Source: Thiomicrospira sp. XS5 (lineage in GTDB: Bacteria; Pseudomonadota; Gammaproteobacteria; Thiomicrospirales; Thiomicrospiraceae). Taken from it: 64,000 bases of DNA. A program made the position numbers and the translations under genes. The stretch covers positions 2,108,001-2,172,000 of the forward strand of contig NZ_LQBO01000001.1 of assembly GCF_001507555.1 (NCBI RefSeq). Direction: 5' to 3'. Under the pieces are notes generated by a model. The model worked only from the letters and a program-made list of their open reading frames with translations. It did no database searches and was not told where the DNA came from. Shown one piece after another: positions 51,570 through 60,134 of the stretch (position 1 is its first letter; each line of letters begins with the position of its first letter).

Positions 51570-52064
51570 TTATTCGTCTTGATTACCGCGCTCCAGACCA
51601 ATCGCGTCCAACTTCTGTTTCAGCTTTAATCTTTCCAGTTTTTCAAATGGCAAAATAGTAAACAACTTAATCCGAGTATCCAGAACCCGCAACACTTCTT
51701 TATACTGTTTCAAAGGATCATCTCCTTCCACTCTTTGCGGGTCCTCCACGCCCCAATGGGCCATCATAGGCTGCCCGGGCCACACAGGGCAGACTTCACC
51801 TTTCGCTTTGTCACACACTGTAATCACAAAATCCATTACAGGCGCACCCGGCTGTGCGAATTCGTCCCAGCTTTTGGTTCGAGGGGGTTCCATTGGAATT
51901 TTTGAATTTTGTAACACCGTTAATGCATCCGAGCTGACTGAATCCTTAGGGTGACTGCCCGCACTGTAAGCTTTAAACCGCCCCTTGCCCCAATGGTTCA
52001 ATAAGGCCTCAGCCATCACACTGCGTTTGGAATTGCCGGTACATAAAAATAAAACATTAAACAT
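51570..52064 (-). CDS. arsC: Arsenate reductase ArsC (low-molecular-weight phosphatase type)
   Basis: The 164-residue protein has the P-loop CTGNSKRS (Cys8 to Ser15) and the later DFVITVCDKAKGEVCPVWPG, the thioredoxin-linked ArsC pattern with additional cysteines for a disulfide cascade. It reduces arsenate to arsenite. It lies in the ars operon 47 bases upstream of the GAPDH gene. A reduction route (ArsC plus a permease) and the ArsJ route thus coexist. Confidence 0.95.
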   Translation of the reverse strand: MFNVLFLCTGNSKRSVMAEALLNHWGKGRFKAYSAGSHPKDSVSSDALTVLQNSKIPMEPPRTKSWDEFAQPGAPVMDFVITVCDKAKGEVCPVWPGQPMMAHWGVEDPQRVEGDDPLKQYKEVLRVLDTRIKLFTILPFEKLERLKLKQKLDAIGLERGNQDE

Positions 52065-52152
52065 TTAAAACTCCTAAAAAACACATAGTTTGAAAAATAC
52101 GATTATTTCAACAAGCCAGTTCACCGGGTTCCATGACGGTTTTTTGAGGGTT

Positions 52153-52815
52153 TTATGACAACCAAGCTTTAATCTGCTCACGGGTAGGAACCCCGCCAGA
52201 ATGCACCACGGCTTCATCAATCACCACACCGGGTGTACTCATGACCCCATAAGCCGCGATTTCCGCAAAATCTTCAACCTTTTCCAATTCAATCGCTACC
52301 TTCAACTCTTCGGCCACGCTTTCAATTAGCTTGGCCGTACTTTGACAATTGGCGCAGCCGCTGCCCAACACTTTCACAACCTTGCCTTGGGAAGTCGCCT
52401 CACCACAGCAGCTACTTTTTTCAACCGATGGTTCAGCCCCCTCACAACAGCCTTTTGCCACTTCTTGAGACAAATCCCCACAACAGCCATTGGTTTCGGT
52501 TTGAGCTTGAGCTGCACCACTACAACAGCCATCTTTTTCCGATGACTTGTCACCCGCTTCAGCCTTCGTCGGTGTCGTCTTAGACGAAGTCCCGCAAGTG
52601 CCGCCAGGACAGCATTCGCCGGTCTTGGACAATTTGCCCAGCATTTGCGACGGACACCAGCCGGTAAAAGTCGCCTGCAAACCCATGCCAGCCGCAAACA
52701 CGGCCAGCCACAACCAGTTCCAAGACGCCAAGTTCGTTTGCCCTGACACCTGGGCCAATCCAATGGCCACTAACACCATTAAGGTCAACATCCGCACCAT
52801 CACATTATTTTTCAT
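52153..52815 (-). CDS. DUF2892-like membrane protein fused through a Cys-Cys-rich linker to a thioredoxin-like domain
   Basis: The 220-residue protein is a three-part fusion. Residues 1-65 form two membrane helices of the DUF2892 type ending FTGWCPSQML. Residues about 70-140 are a low-complexity linker with five Cys-Cys pairs (GECCPG, DGCCSG, NGCCGD, KGCCEG, SSCCGE) among Ser, Glu, Lys and Ala. The rest is a small thioredoxin fold with GSGCANCQSTAKLI (CxxC) and GVMSTPGVVIDE. It lies between arsC and a DUF6428-like gene in the ars operon. Arsenite binding by the cysteines and electron transfer to ArsC are suggested, not shown. The ATG at 52815 follows GAGGAAA. Confidence 0.85.
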   Translation of the reverse strand: MKNNVMVRMLTLMVLVAIGLAQVSGQTNLASWNWLWLAVFAAGMGLQATFTGWCPSQMLGKLSKTGECCPGGTCGTSSKTTPTKAEAGDKSSEKDGCCSGAAQAQTETNGCCGDLSQEVAKGCCEGAEPSVEKSSCCGEATSQGKVVKVLGSGCANCQSTAKLIESVAEELKVAIELEKVEDFAEIAAYGVMSTPGVVIDEAVVHSGGVPTREQIKAWLS

Positions 52816-52890
52816 ACTGTATTTCCTCATTCATGACAAATCACGCCCTTTCAGGCTTTAAAATCCATTTCTAAAATTCGACTCAAAAAC

Positions 52891-53376
52891 TTACGAACAG
52901 CAGGCCGTTTGACACCCACAGCCAGCCGCCGAATGCAATGCCTGTGTTTTTGCCGCATAACGTTCAGCGGCCAAACACTGAGTAGAAAGTGCTGCCAGCT
53001 CAAACACCAGAACCTCATCGCCCACCATGGCATCTTCCAAGCGATACAGACTCAGCGAATTCGTCTGATACTCCACCATCACACTGGGCAACTCGCTGTC
53101 TGCCAGCTCATCTAATACCACTTGACTTTGCTCGAGAATGTTTAAAAGCGTCTGCCCCTTTAAACGATGATCTCTGTCGGCACCCACCCACAATTGAAGC
53201 ACCACATAAGCCTCTTGCCGAGTTTGCCCACCACAATCCATCAAATGGCGGAACACAGTGCCCACATCGGTGATATGAGCATGCATCGGCACGCAATTTT
53301 CATCTGGTAGCACAAATTTAACCGTCTTATTCGAGCCAGCTTCTAAAACCGATTTGAGTTGATCAAATGTCAGCAT
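52891..53376 (-). CDS. Arsenic-island hypothetical protein (DUF6428-like)
   Basis: The 161-residue protein has an N-terminal MLTFDQLKSVLEAG, a middle HAHITDVGTVFRHLMDCGG and a C-terminal tail AGCGCQTACCS with four cysteines. It resembles, from memory, the DUF6428 family found in ars operons. It sits 9 bases after the permease gene. Thiol-rich metal handling at the tail is inferred from composition only. Confidence 0.7.
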   Translation of the reverse strand: MLTFDQLKSVLEAGSNKTVKFVLPDENCVPMHAHITDVGTVFRHLMDCGGQTRQEAYVVLQLWVGADRDHRLKGQTLLNILEQSQVVLDELADSELPSVMVEYQTNSLSLYRLEDAMVGDEVLVFELAALSTQCLAAERYAAKTQALHSAAGCGCQTACCS

Positions 53377-53385
53377 ACCTCTCTC

Positions 53386-54345
53386 CTAGAACAATGCATT
53401 AAACAAATAACCGACCAAAATAAACGCCACGGTCAAGACACCGACAAACACCGCCAGCGCCGGCCAGCGAATGACTTTTCTCAAGATCAACAATTCCGGC
53501 AGCGACAAGGTGGCAATACTCATCATCAATGCCAAACTGGTCCCAATGGGCACCCCTTTATTCAGCATGGCTTCAATAATCGGAATCACACCGGTGGCAT
53601 TGGAATACAAGGGCACCCCCACCAAGACTGCGGCAGGCACACTCCACCAATTACCCGCATCGGCCAAGGTGGATTCTATCCAGGCCTGGGGCACATAACC
53701 GTGAAAAGCCGCCCCGATACCAATACCAATCACCACCCAAACCCAAATGCGTTTGACAATAATTTTAACTTCATTCCAGGCAAAAGCATGACGACTGGCC
53801 AAACCGCCACTTTGAGCTTTCTGCTCTTGCGCTTGGCGCATTTTAATATCCCAAACATAGGCCTCAACCCAACGTTCTGGCTTGAACCATTCCATCACCA
53901 TCGAGCCGACATAAGCCACCACCACGCCGGCCAACACATACAACAACGCCACTTCCCAACCGAGAATGCCAATCAGCAACACCACCGCCACCTCATTAAT
54001 CATCGGGCTGGCAATCAAAAACGCAAATGTAATGCCTAATGGAATACGTGCTTCCACAAAGCCGATAAACAAAGGCACAGACGAACAAGAACAAAAGGGC
54101 GTCACCCCCCCAAGCCCAATGGCCAAAGAACGCCCCATCCATTTCGGCTTACCGGCCACCACATCCCGCACCTTTTCGGTCGAAACAATGGCTCGCAACA
54201 ACCCCATCACATAAATAATCACCACCAGCATGATGAAAATTTTTAGCGTATCCATCACAAAGAATTGCACGGCCCCGCCCAAAGGCGACGACGGCGCCAA
54301 CCCGAATAAATCAAAGGCCACCAGATTACCGATTTGTTCAAACAT
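53386..54345 (-). CDS. arsP: ArsP/DUF318-type permease
   Basis: The 319-residue protein has about eight membrane segments in two repeats and the motif TPFCSCSSVPLFIGF near residue 82, matching ArsP and YraQ-type (DUF318, COG0701) permeases. ArsP of Campylobacter exports trivalent organoarsenicals; many relatives in ars operons are of uncertain substrate. No Acr3 or ArsB is in the island, so this protein would be the only candidate arsenite exporter here. It precedes the DUF6428-like gene by 9 bases. A CCAGGCCTGG copy is at 53680-53689 (Gln-Ala-Trp). Confidence 0.85.
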   Translation of the reverse strand: MFEQIGNLVAFDLFGLAPSSPLGGAVQFFVMDTLKIFIMLVVIIYVMGLLRAIVSTEKVRDVVAGKPKWMGRSLAIGLGGVTPFCSCSSVPLFIGFVEARIPLGITFAFLIASPMINEVAVVLLIGILGWEVALLYVLAGVVVAYVGSMVMEWFKPERWVEAYVWDIKMRQAQEQKAQSGGLASRHAFAWNEVKIIVKRIWVWVVIGIGIGAAFHGYVPQAWIESTLADAGNWWSVPAAVLVGVPLYSNATGVIPIIEAMLNKGVPIGTSLALMMSIATLSLPELLILRKVIRWPALAVFVGVLTVAFILVGYLFNALF

Positions 54346-54391
54346 AGTCGCTCACTCCTTCGTACAATTCATTCAATGCTTAAGCCTCTGA

Positions 54392-55339
54392 TTAAAGCCC
54401 TGACTCTATCTGCAAATAAGCACGATTCAAATTACGCTTGTGCCAACTGTCATAATGTTTTAAATGTTGGAATTCCGGCCAATTTTCGTTAACCTTCACC
54501 GCAGCACTCACACCGGAAAAGTTCTCCGCTTCCTCGGTCATGGTGTCAACCAATTTGCGTAAATAAGCGCCCGTTTCCGCATCCGCCTGTTGCCAATTCG
54601 TCACCTGGCCATGGCCGGGCACAATCACTTTAGCCGGCAAAGCTCGCATATCATTGTAAGCCTGCAACCAAGTCACCACATTCGACCAAGGATGAATGCC
54701 CAACATACGATCCACATACACCACATCGCCTGTAAACAGCACTTTTTGTTGCGGCAACCATAACACCGAATCGCCCGGGAAATGCGCATCGCCGTAATAA
54801 TTTAACTGCATTTCAACCCCACCGATCGAAAAGGGGTTTTGCGCTTGATTCAATACCACATCCGCTGTTTTCATTTGCGTGTCTTTTAAGGCGGGGACCT
54901 TTTTCACCAAACTGGACTGAAGCTGATCAAACATAGACGTTTGCGTTTGAACGGACTTTCTATAGGCATAAATTTTGGCCCCTTTTTGAGCCAAATAATG
55001 ATTACCCAACCAACGATGGTCCTGACTGCCCAAATTAACCACTGCCACCACGGGTTGCGCCTTAATTTTCTGACTGGCATCAAACAGTGCCTTAGCCGAC
55101 AAATCGCCCGCACCGGAATCCACCATGACCCAGCCCTTCTGGGTATCAATCAAACCGATATTATTATTCAGCCCAAGATTCTCCGGCGTACGGTCAGTAA
55201 TCGGCCCAACATAGGCATAAACCCCTTTTGCAATCGGCTTAAACACCACTTCAGCCGCCCCAGCACTTAACGTCATCCCCCATCCCAGAAAAATCCAAAC
55301 CGGAAGAATCCGTAACCAACTTAATCTCATAATGCGCAC
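54392..55339 (-). CDS. Exported MBL-fold (SoxH-like) protein with half its metal site missing
   Basis: The 315-residue protein has a signal peptide (cleavage near SAGAA, residue 29) and a metallo-beta-lactamase fold. The usual HxHxDH motif reads LGSQDH, so the two first-site histidines are replaced, while the second-site ligands in YGDAHFPGDS, FTGDVVYVDR and VPGHG are kept. It resembles SoxH/quinoprotein-relay metallohydrolases. It is the first minus-strand gene of the ars operon, divergent from arsR. A related protein is encoded at 63073-64000. Activity cannot be predicted. Confidence 0.82.
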   Translation of the reverse strand: MRIMRLSWLRILPVWIFLGWGMTLSAGAAEVVFKPIAKGVYAYVGPITDRTPENLGLNNNIGLIDTQKGWVMVDSGAGDLSAKALFDASQKIKAQPVVAVVNLGSQDHRWLGNHYLAQKGAKIYAYRKSVQTQTSMFDQLQSSLVKKVPALKDTQMKTADVVLNQAQNPFSIGGVEMQLNYYGDAHFPGDSVLWLPQQKVLFTGDVVYVDRMLGIHPWSNVVTWLQAYNDMRALPAKVIVPGHGQVTNWQQADAETGAYLRKLVDTMTEEAENFSGVSAAVKVNENWPEFQHLKHYDSWHKRNLNRAYLQIESGL

Positions 55340-55427
55340 CTTTTAGTGTCAAGTTTATATTTTCATTACTACTTACATTCCTGCAAAAAGGGTTTCAATT
55401 GATAAAACACAACCAGAAAACCAATTA

Positions 55428-55443
55428 ATCTGCATATGCAGAT
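55428..55443. promoter_or_regulatory. Perfect 16-base palindrome in the ars divergent promoter region (probable ArsR operator)
   Basis: ATCTGCATATGCAGAT lies in the 250-base AT-rich gap between the MBL gene and arsR, about 90 bases from the MBL start and 150 from arsR, flanked by TTA/TAA. Its symmetry fits a dimeric ArsR/SmtB repressor site. Confidence 0.55.
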
Positions 55444-55541
55444 ATATTAATTTACTTTCAGCCGCAAAGTCAAACCTTAAAATTCAGCCATTCAAATCCA
55501 ATGTTAAAATATTTTGCAAAACCGAATGTCATTTGGACCTA

Positions 55542-55550
55542 TGCTATACT
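55542..55550 (+). promoter_or_regulatory. Extended -10 promoter of arsR
   Basis: TGcTATACT sits 41 bases before the arsR GTG. The -35 region is poor, as expected with an extended -10. Confidence 0.5.
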
Positions 55551-55590
55551 TTCAAAAAACAACAACCAATACCGATAATAAGTAACGCCC

Positions 55591-55944
55591 GTGACTATTG
55601 ATCAAACATCCCAAACATTCAAAGCGCTTTCCGAGCCGTTACGCTTGCGGATACTACACCTACTCTTACAAAGGAATTCCTTGTGTGTGTGTGACTTCGT
55701 CTCCATCCTTGAACAAGGCCAAAGCACCATTTCCCGACACCTGACGTATCTGAAAAACGCAGGCCTGGTCAAATCCTGGCGAGAAGGCACCTGGATGCAT
55801 TACGAGCTGGTGCATGACACCTCGATTCCCTTGTCATTTGAAACCTTGAAAAAACATCTGACCCAGTTGCCGGAATGCGAAACTGATTTCGCCGCCTTGC
55901 AAGAATACGAGAAAATTCAACCACGTTGCTGCCAAATCGATTGA
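55591..55944 (+). CDS. arsR: ArsR-family arsenite-responsive repressor
   Basis: The 117-residue winged-helix protein carries the arsenite site LCVCD (Cys32 and Cys34) in the alpha-3 helix and the recognition helix QSTISRHLTYLKNAGLV. A further CC near the C-terminus (RCCQID) may add a ligand. It uses a GTG start, reads away from the ars operon and presumably represses it and itself until As(III) binds. A one-mismatch palindrome copy is at 55759-55768. Confidence 0.95.
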   Translation: MTIDQTSQTFKALSEPLRLRILHLLLQRNSLCVCDFVSILEQGQSTISRHLTYLKNAGLVKSWREGTWMHYELVHDTSIPLSFETLKKHLTQLPECETDFAALQEYEKIQPRCCQID

Positions 55945-55997
55945 ACCCCATAACCGCAGTCAATCCAACGACATCAGAAAAATCGCATTAATCACGA

Positions 55998-56027
55998 TTA
56001 GTCAAACCCTAAAGAATTTTATATAAT
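55998..56027 (+). promoter_or_regulatory. Promoter of mqo
   Basis: TTAGTC (55998-56003), an 18-base spacer and a perfect TATAAT (56022-56027) end 35 bases before the mqo ATG. Confidence 0.5.
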
Positions 56028-56062
56028 ATCCGGTTTCCTGAATTCGAATGGATTGAACTCCT

Positions 56063-57403
56063 ATGCAAAATCGTACCTTTGATGTCGTGATCGTCGGCGG
56101 TGGTATCACCGGAACCGCGCTCGCTTACACACTGGCTAAATACACCGACATCAAGTCCGTCGCCATCCTGGAAAAATACGGCTCCTTGTCGCCGTTGAAT
56201 TCCAATGCGCGCAGCAACAGCCAGACATTGCACTGCGGCGACATCGAAACCAACTATACGCTGGAAAAAGCCATTTCGGTCAAGCGCACCGCCAATATGC
56301 TGGTCAAGTACGCCGAACAGGTCGATAAAAACGATTTTCTCTTCAAGTTCCCGAAAATGATCCTCGCCGTCGGCGACGACGAATGCGACCGTTTGGAAAA
56401 ACGCCACGAAGAATTCAAGGAAGGCTTCCCTTACATGGAACTGTGGGACGCCGACAAAATTGCCGAAGTCGAACCGAAAGTCGCCTTAAAAGACGGCAAA
56501 CCGCGCCCGGAACGCATTCTGGCCAGTGGCTGTACCGACGAATATTCCGCCGTCAATTACGGCAACCTGTCGAAATCCTTTATCGACAGCGCCCGTAAAA
56601 CCGGCAAAGACATTCGCGTCTCCCTCAGCTCCAAAGTGGATCGCATCATCGAATTGGAAGACCACTACGAATTGCAAACCGCACACGGCACCTATGTCGG
56701 CCGGTTTGTCGTGGTGTCCGCCGGGGCGCACAGTTTGTTGCTGGCCAACCAGCTGGGGCACGGCATGAACCTGTCCACCTTGCCGATGGCCGGAAGTTTC
56801 TATTTCGCACCGAAAATGCTGAACGGCAAGGTCTACACCATGCAGAACGACAAACTGCCGTTTGCCGCACTGCACGGCGACCCGGACTTAACCGAACCGG
56901 ACAAGACCCGCTTAGGGCCAACCGCCCTGGTTCTGCCAAAACTGGAACGCTACACCGGCGGCACTTACATGGATTTCTGGCGCTCGTTGAAACTGGACAC
57001 CAAAGTCCTGCGTGTGTTCTGGGATTTGATGAAAGACGGCACCATCCGTAATTACATCTTCAGAAACTTCCTGTTTGAAGTGCCATGGTTGAACAAAAAA
57101 TTGTTTGTCAAAGATGCCCGCAAAATCCTGCCGGATTTGACCACTAAAGACCTGACGTATGCGGAAGGTTACGGCGGTGTGCGTCCACAGGTCATCGACA
57201 AGACCACCAAGGAATTGAAACTGGGCGAAGCCAGCATCGTGCCCGAGCACGACAACATCATCTTCAATATGACCCCGTCGCCGGGTGCGACCACCTGCCT
57301 GGGCAACGCCTATCGTGACGCCAAAATCATTTGTGAACGTCTCGGCGTGAATCTGAAACACGACGAACTCGTCAACGATTTGCTGGATGGCAAAGACCTA
57401 TAA
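56063..57403 (+). CDS. mqo: Malate:quinone oxidoreductase, Helicobacter-type
   Basis: The 446-residue FAD enzyme oxidises malate to oxaloacetate and passes electrons to quinone at the inner membrane. It shows VVIVGGGITGTALAYTLAKY, ARSNSQTLHCGDIETNYT, LPMAGSFYFAPKMLNGKVYT, LPFAALHGDPD, and the FAD tail FNMTPSPGATTCLGNA. These match the epsilonproteobacterial Mqo closely as I remember it, and not the E. coli type. It heads a unit whose next gene overlaps it. No malate dehydrogenase is in view. Confidence 0.92.
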   Translation: MQNRTFDVVIVGGGITGTALAYTLAKYTDIKSVAILEKYGSLSPLNSNARSNSQTLHCGDIETNYTLEKAISVKRTANMLVKYAEQVDKNDFLFKFPKMILAVGDDECDRLEKRHEEFKEGFPYMELWDADKIAEVEPKVALKDGKPRPERILASGCTDEYSAVNYGNLSKSFIDSARKTGKDIRVSLSSKVDRIIELEDHYELQTAHGTYVGRFVVVSAGAHSLLLANQLGHGMNLSTLPMAGSFYFAPKMLNGKVYTMQNDKLPFAALHGDPDLTEPDKTRLGPTALVLPKLERYTGGTYMDFWRSLKLDTKVLRVFWDLMKDGTIRNYIFRNFLFEVPWLNKKLFVKDARKILPDLTTKDLTYAEGYGGVRPQVIDKTTKELKLGEASIVPEHDNIIFNMTPSPGATTCLGNAYRDAKIICERLGVNLKHDELVNDLLDGKDL

Positions 57404-58415
57404 GCAGAACGCCCCCATTCCCGCTACATTGGTAACGGGATTGCTCGGCAGTGGCAAAACCACCGCCATTCACCGGCTGTTGCAACAACGCCCCGCCGGT
57501 GAAAACTGGGGACTGCTCATCAATGAATTCGGCGAAATCGGCATTGACGCCGCCACCCTCGATGCCGACAGCCCATGGATTGAAGACGTCACCGGCGGTT
57601 GCATCTGCTGCAGCGCCCAGTTCGGTTATCGCCAAGCTTTGCAAAAGCTGTTACAGCATCCGCTGGACCGCATTTTGGTCGAACCCACCGGGCTCGGCCA
57701 TCCGGCACAGGTCATCGACACCTTAAAACAATTCCAACCCCATATCCGAATTGCCGGTGTGTTGCTGGTCATCACCCCACAACAACTGACGCCGGAGCGC
57801 TGGGCCAAATCCGCGGTGATGCGCGACCTGGTCAACCTCGCCGATACGGTCCTGCTCAACAAAACCGACCTCGCCAGCGACGACGACATCCTCCAGGCCG
57901 AACAACTGTTGCAACAAACCTACCCGCCGAAAGAATCGATTTTGCACACCCATTTGAATGCCGAATGCAACTTTCCGCCAGGCCTGGTGGATTTTAAACA
58001 AACCCAACCGGCCTTTACCCTGCTCAGCGGCCTGCATGAACACCAACAACAAACTGATACCTGCACCCTGCCGGGCGAATCCAAACTGCCGCATTGTCTG
58101 CAACGTCAAGTGCAAACCGGCCACACCACCAGCGTCGGCTGGCAATTTGATGCCAACATTCAATTCAACCGTGTCGCCCTGAAAGCGTTTATCGAGCAGC
58201 AATCCGACCTGATTCGTGCCAAAGGCGTGCTGCGCACTGGCACCGAATGGCAATTACTGAACGTCGTCGACGGTCAAATCCAATGGCAGGACATGGCCTG
58301 GCGTCAAGACAGTCGGCTGGAATTATTATTCGAAACCGCCTCAAATAATGCCTCGAACACCTTTATCGACCAGCTGGAAACCGCCCTCAACACCTGCCTG
58401 ATCGACCGTTCTTAA
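57387..58415 (+). CDS. COG0523 (CobW/P47K) metallochaperone GTPase
   Basis: The 342-residue G3E GTPase has Walker A VTGLLGSGKTT, the metal-binding CxCC as GGCICCS, EPTGLGHP and NKTDLA, and a C-terminal CobW_C domain. COG0523 proteins deliver metals, often zinc under Zur control. The next gene is folE2, the zinc-independent GTP cyclohydrolase, a partner often grouped with zinc-starvation COG0523 genes. It overlaps mqo by 17 bases, so it may follow mqo expression. The start at 57387 is the first in frame. A palindrome copy is at 57978-57987. Confidence 0.9.
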   Translation: MAKTYKQNAPIPATLVTGLLGSGKTTAIHRLLQQRPAGENWGLLINEFGEIGIDAATLDADSPWIEDVTGGCICCSAQFGYRQALQKLLQHPLDRILVEPTGLGHPAQVIDTLKQFQPHIRIAGVLLVITPQQLTPERWAKSAVMRDLVNLADTVLLNKTDLASDDDILQAEQLLQQTYPPKESILHTHLNAECNFPPGLVDFKQTQPAFTLLSGLHEHQQQTDTCTLPGESKLPHCLQRQVQTGHTTSVGWQFDANIQFNRVALKAFIEQQSDLIRAKGVLRTGTEWQLLNVVDGQIQWQDMAWRQDSRLELLFETASNNASNTFIDQLETALNTCLIDRS

Positions 58416-58488
58416 AATTACTTATGAGAAAATTTATTTATTACCATGAATTATTTTCACAGTAAATGATACCCATTCCCACAAGATA

Positions 58489-58497
58489 TGGTATACT
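58489..58497 (+). promoter_or_regulatory. Extended -10 promoter of folE2
   Basis: TGgTATACT gives a start about 80 bases upstream of the folE2 ATG. The same stretch contains ATACC and GGTAT arms (58469-58494), which could bind a regulator. I could not match a Zur box with confidence. Confidence 0.45.
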
Positions 58498-58582
58498 TCT
58501 CCTCTTTTTTAAAATATGAGCCCAACTTTGTTTTATCCGGGCGGACCGAACAAAGACCTCAATCAAAGCCGAAGGAAATTGC

Positions 58583-59533
58583 ATGACGAAGCACATGCCC
58601 GATATCGCTTGCCAACCCCACCAAGACCCACAGGGAAAACTCAACTGGGTCGGAATGAGTGGCATTGAACTGCCAATCCAGCTACAACAAGATTCGCAAA
58701 ACACCCTAACCCTATCCTCGCAGGTACAAGCCTACGTCAGCCTGGACGATCCTTTAAGCAAAGGGATCCACATGTCGCGTCTGTATCTGATTCTGGATGA
58801 AACCGGCTCGAAAGCGCCGTTAACACCGGCCAGCATCCAAAATATGCTGCAGGCCTTTATCGAATCGCACCACGGGCTCAGCCAAAACGCCTTTGTCGAA
58901 TTCCGTTTCGATTATTATGAAAGACGTCGTTCCCTGAAATCCGATAACTCCGGCTGGAAACACTACCCATGCACTATGCGCGGTGAAATGCGAGACGGAC
59001 AATACGAATGCGAAGTCAGCATCAGCGTGCCCTATTCCTCGACTTGCCCGTGTTCCGCAGCCCTGTCTCGTCAATTGATTCAGGAAGCCTTCGAACAACA
59101 GTTCAACGGTCAAGAATTGGACTACAACCAAGTGCTGGAATGGCTCGGCACGCCGGAAGGTATCTGCGCCACGCCACACAGCCAGCGTTCCTATGCGCAG
59201 ATCAAACTGAAAGTGGATGCATCGCACGACTTGAACCTGTCCACCGTCATCAACCAGATTGAAGACGCGGTGAAAACGCCGGTGCAATCCACCGTCAAGC
59301 GCGAAGACGAGCAGGAATTCGCCCGTTTGAACGCCACCAACCTGATGTTCTGTGAAGACGCCGCACGTCGCATGCAAGCCAAACTGGAAAGCTGCACCGA
59401 ATATCAAGACTACTGGGTACGCGTCAACCACTTGGAAAGCCTGCACCCGCACGATGCGGTGGCAATTGTCACCAAAAACGTACCGGGTGGTTATACCGAC
59501 GAACCCAACTTTATGGACCGTTTCGAGCACTAA
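58583..59533 (+). CDS. folE2: GTP cyclohydrolase FolE2 (type IB)
   Basis: FolE2 converts GTP to dihydroneopterin triphosphate, the start of folate synthesis, and uses metals other than zinc. The 316-residue protein carries the N-terminal GMSGIELPI and the active-site SVPYSSTCPCSAALS and GICATPHSQRSYAQI, the FolE2 pattern. FolE1 is expected elsewhere; FolE2 usually serves under zinc limitation, which fits the COG0523 neighbour. The ATG follows GAAGGAAA. It ends in a strong terminator. Confidence 0.96.
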   Translation: MTKHMPDIACQPHQDPQGKLNWVGMSGIELPIQLQQDSQNTLTLSSQVQAYVSLDDPLSKGIHMSRLYLILDETGSKAPLTPASIQNMLQAFIESHHGLSQNAFVEFRFDYYERRRSLKSDNSGWKHYPCTMRGEMRDGQYECEVSISVPYSSTCPCSAALSRQLIQEAFEQQFNGQELDYNQVLEWLGTPEGICATPHSQRSYAQIKLKVDASHDLNLSTVINQIEDAVKTPVQSTVKREDEQEFARLNATNLMFCEDAARRMQAKLESCTEYQDYWVRVNHLESLHPHDAVAIVTKNVPGGYTDEPNFMDRFEH

Positions 59534-59557
59534 ACGCACGAAACCTTGTGCCCCATC

Positions 59558-59585
59558 AAAAAAGCCGCTTTTCAGCGGCTTTTTT
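59558..59585 (+). terminator. Rho-independent terminator after folE2
   Basis: AAAAAGCCGCT/AGCGGCTTTTT with a four-base loop ends in T residues 24 bases past the stop. A second stem built around CCAGGCCTGG (59613-59622) with A/T flanks follows before the convergent gene. Confidence 0.9.
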
Positions 59586-59651
59586 ATTATCGGAAAAGAA
59601 ATCCAAAAACGCCCAGGCCTGGGTATTTTTCAGGTTTGATTCAAACACAAT

Positions 59652-60122
59652 TCAAGCAATCGGCAACGCCGTTTTATCCACCACCTTACGCAAGACAAAA
59701 CTGGTGTGCACCCCGCTGACACCTTCAATTTGGGTAATGTGATTGAGCAACAAATCCTGATAGGCCTCCAAATCCTTCACCACCACTTTCAACTGGTAAT
59801 CGGCGGTTTGGCCGGTGAGCAGCAGACATTCCACCACGTTCGGCAAGGCTTGTATCGCGTCGTCAAAGGCTTCAAACCGTTCATGCGTGTGCTTGTCCAT
59901 GGAAATGTGCACCAACGCCATTAAATCCAACCCCAATGAACGCGCGTCCAACAGCGCGCGGTAGCCGATAATCACCCCGGCGGTTTCCAAAGCTTTAAAA
60001 CGGCGCAGACACGCCGACGGCGACAAACCGATTTGGTCGGCCAATTCCTGATTGCTTAAACGGCCGTTATTTTGCAACGCATTAAGGATGGCTTTGTCGT
60101 ATTTATCCAGCTTATTGAGCAT
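59652..60122 (-). CDS. Lrp/AsnC-family transcriptional regulator
   Basis: The 156-residue protein has an N-terminal helix-turn-helix (LSNQELADQIGLSPSACLRRFKALE) and a C-terminal RAM domain (VECLLLTGQTADYQLKVVVKDLEAYQDLL). Lrp-type proteins bind amino acids. Divergent from leuA, with which it shares an AT-rich 200-base region, it may control leucine synthesis. A start at 60134 would add four residues; neither start has a clear ribosome site. Confidence 0.93.
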   Translation of the reverse strand: MLNKLDKYDKAILNALQNNGRLSNQELADQIGLSPSACLRRFKALETAGVIIGYRALLDARSLGLDLMALVHISMDKHTHERFEAFDDAIQALPNVVECLLLTGQTADYQLKVVVKDLEAYQDLLLNHITQIEGVSGVHTSFVLRKVVDKTALPIA

Positions 60123-60134
60123 AGTCTTAACCAT

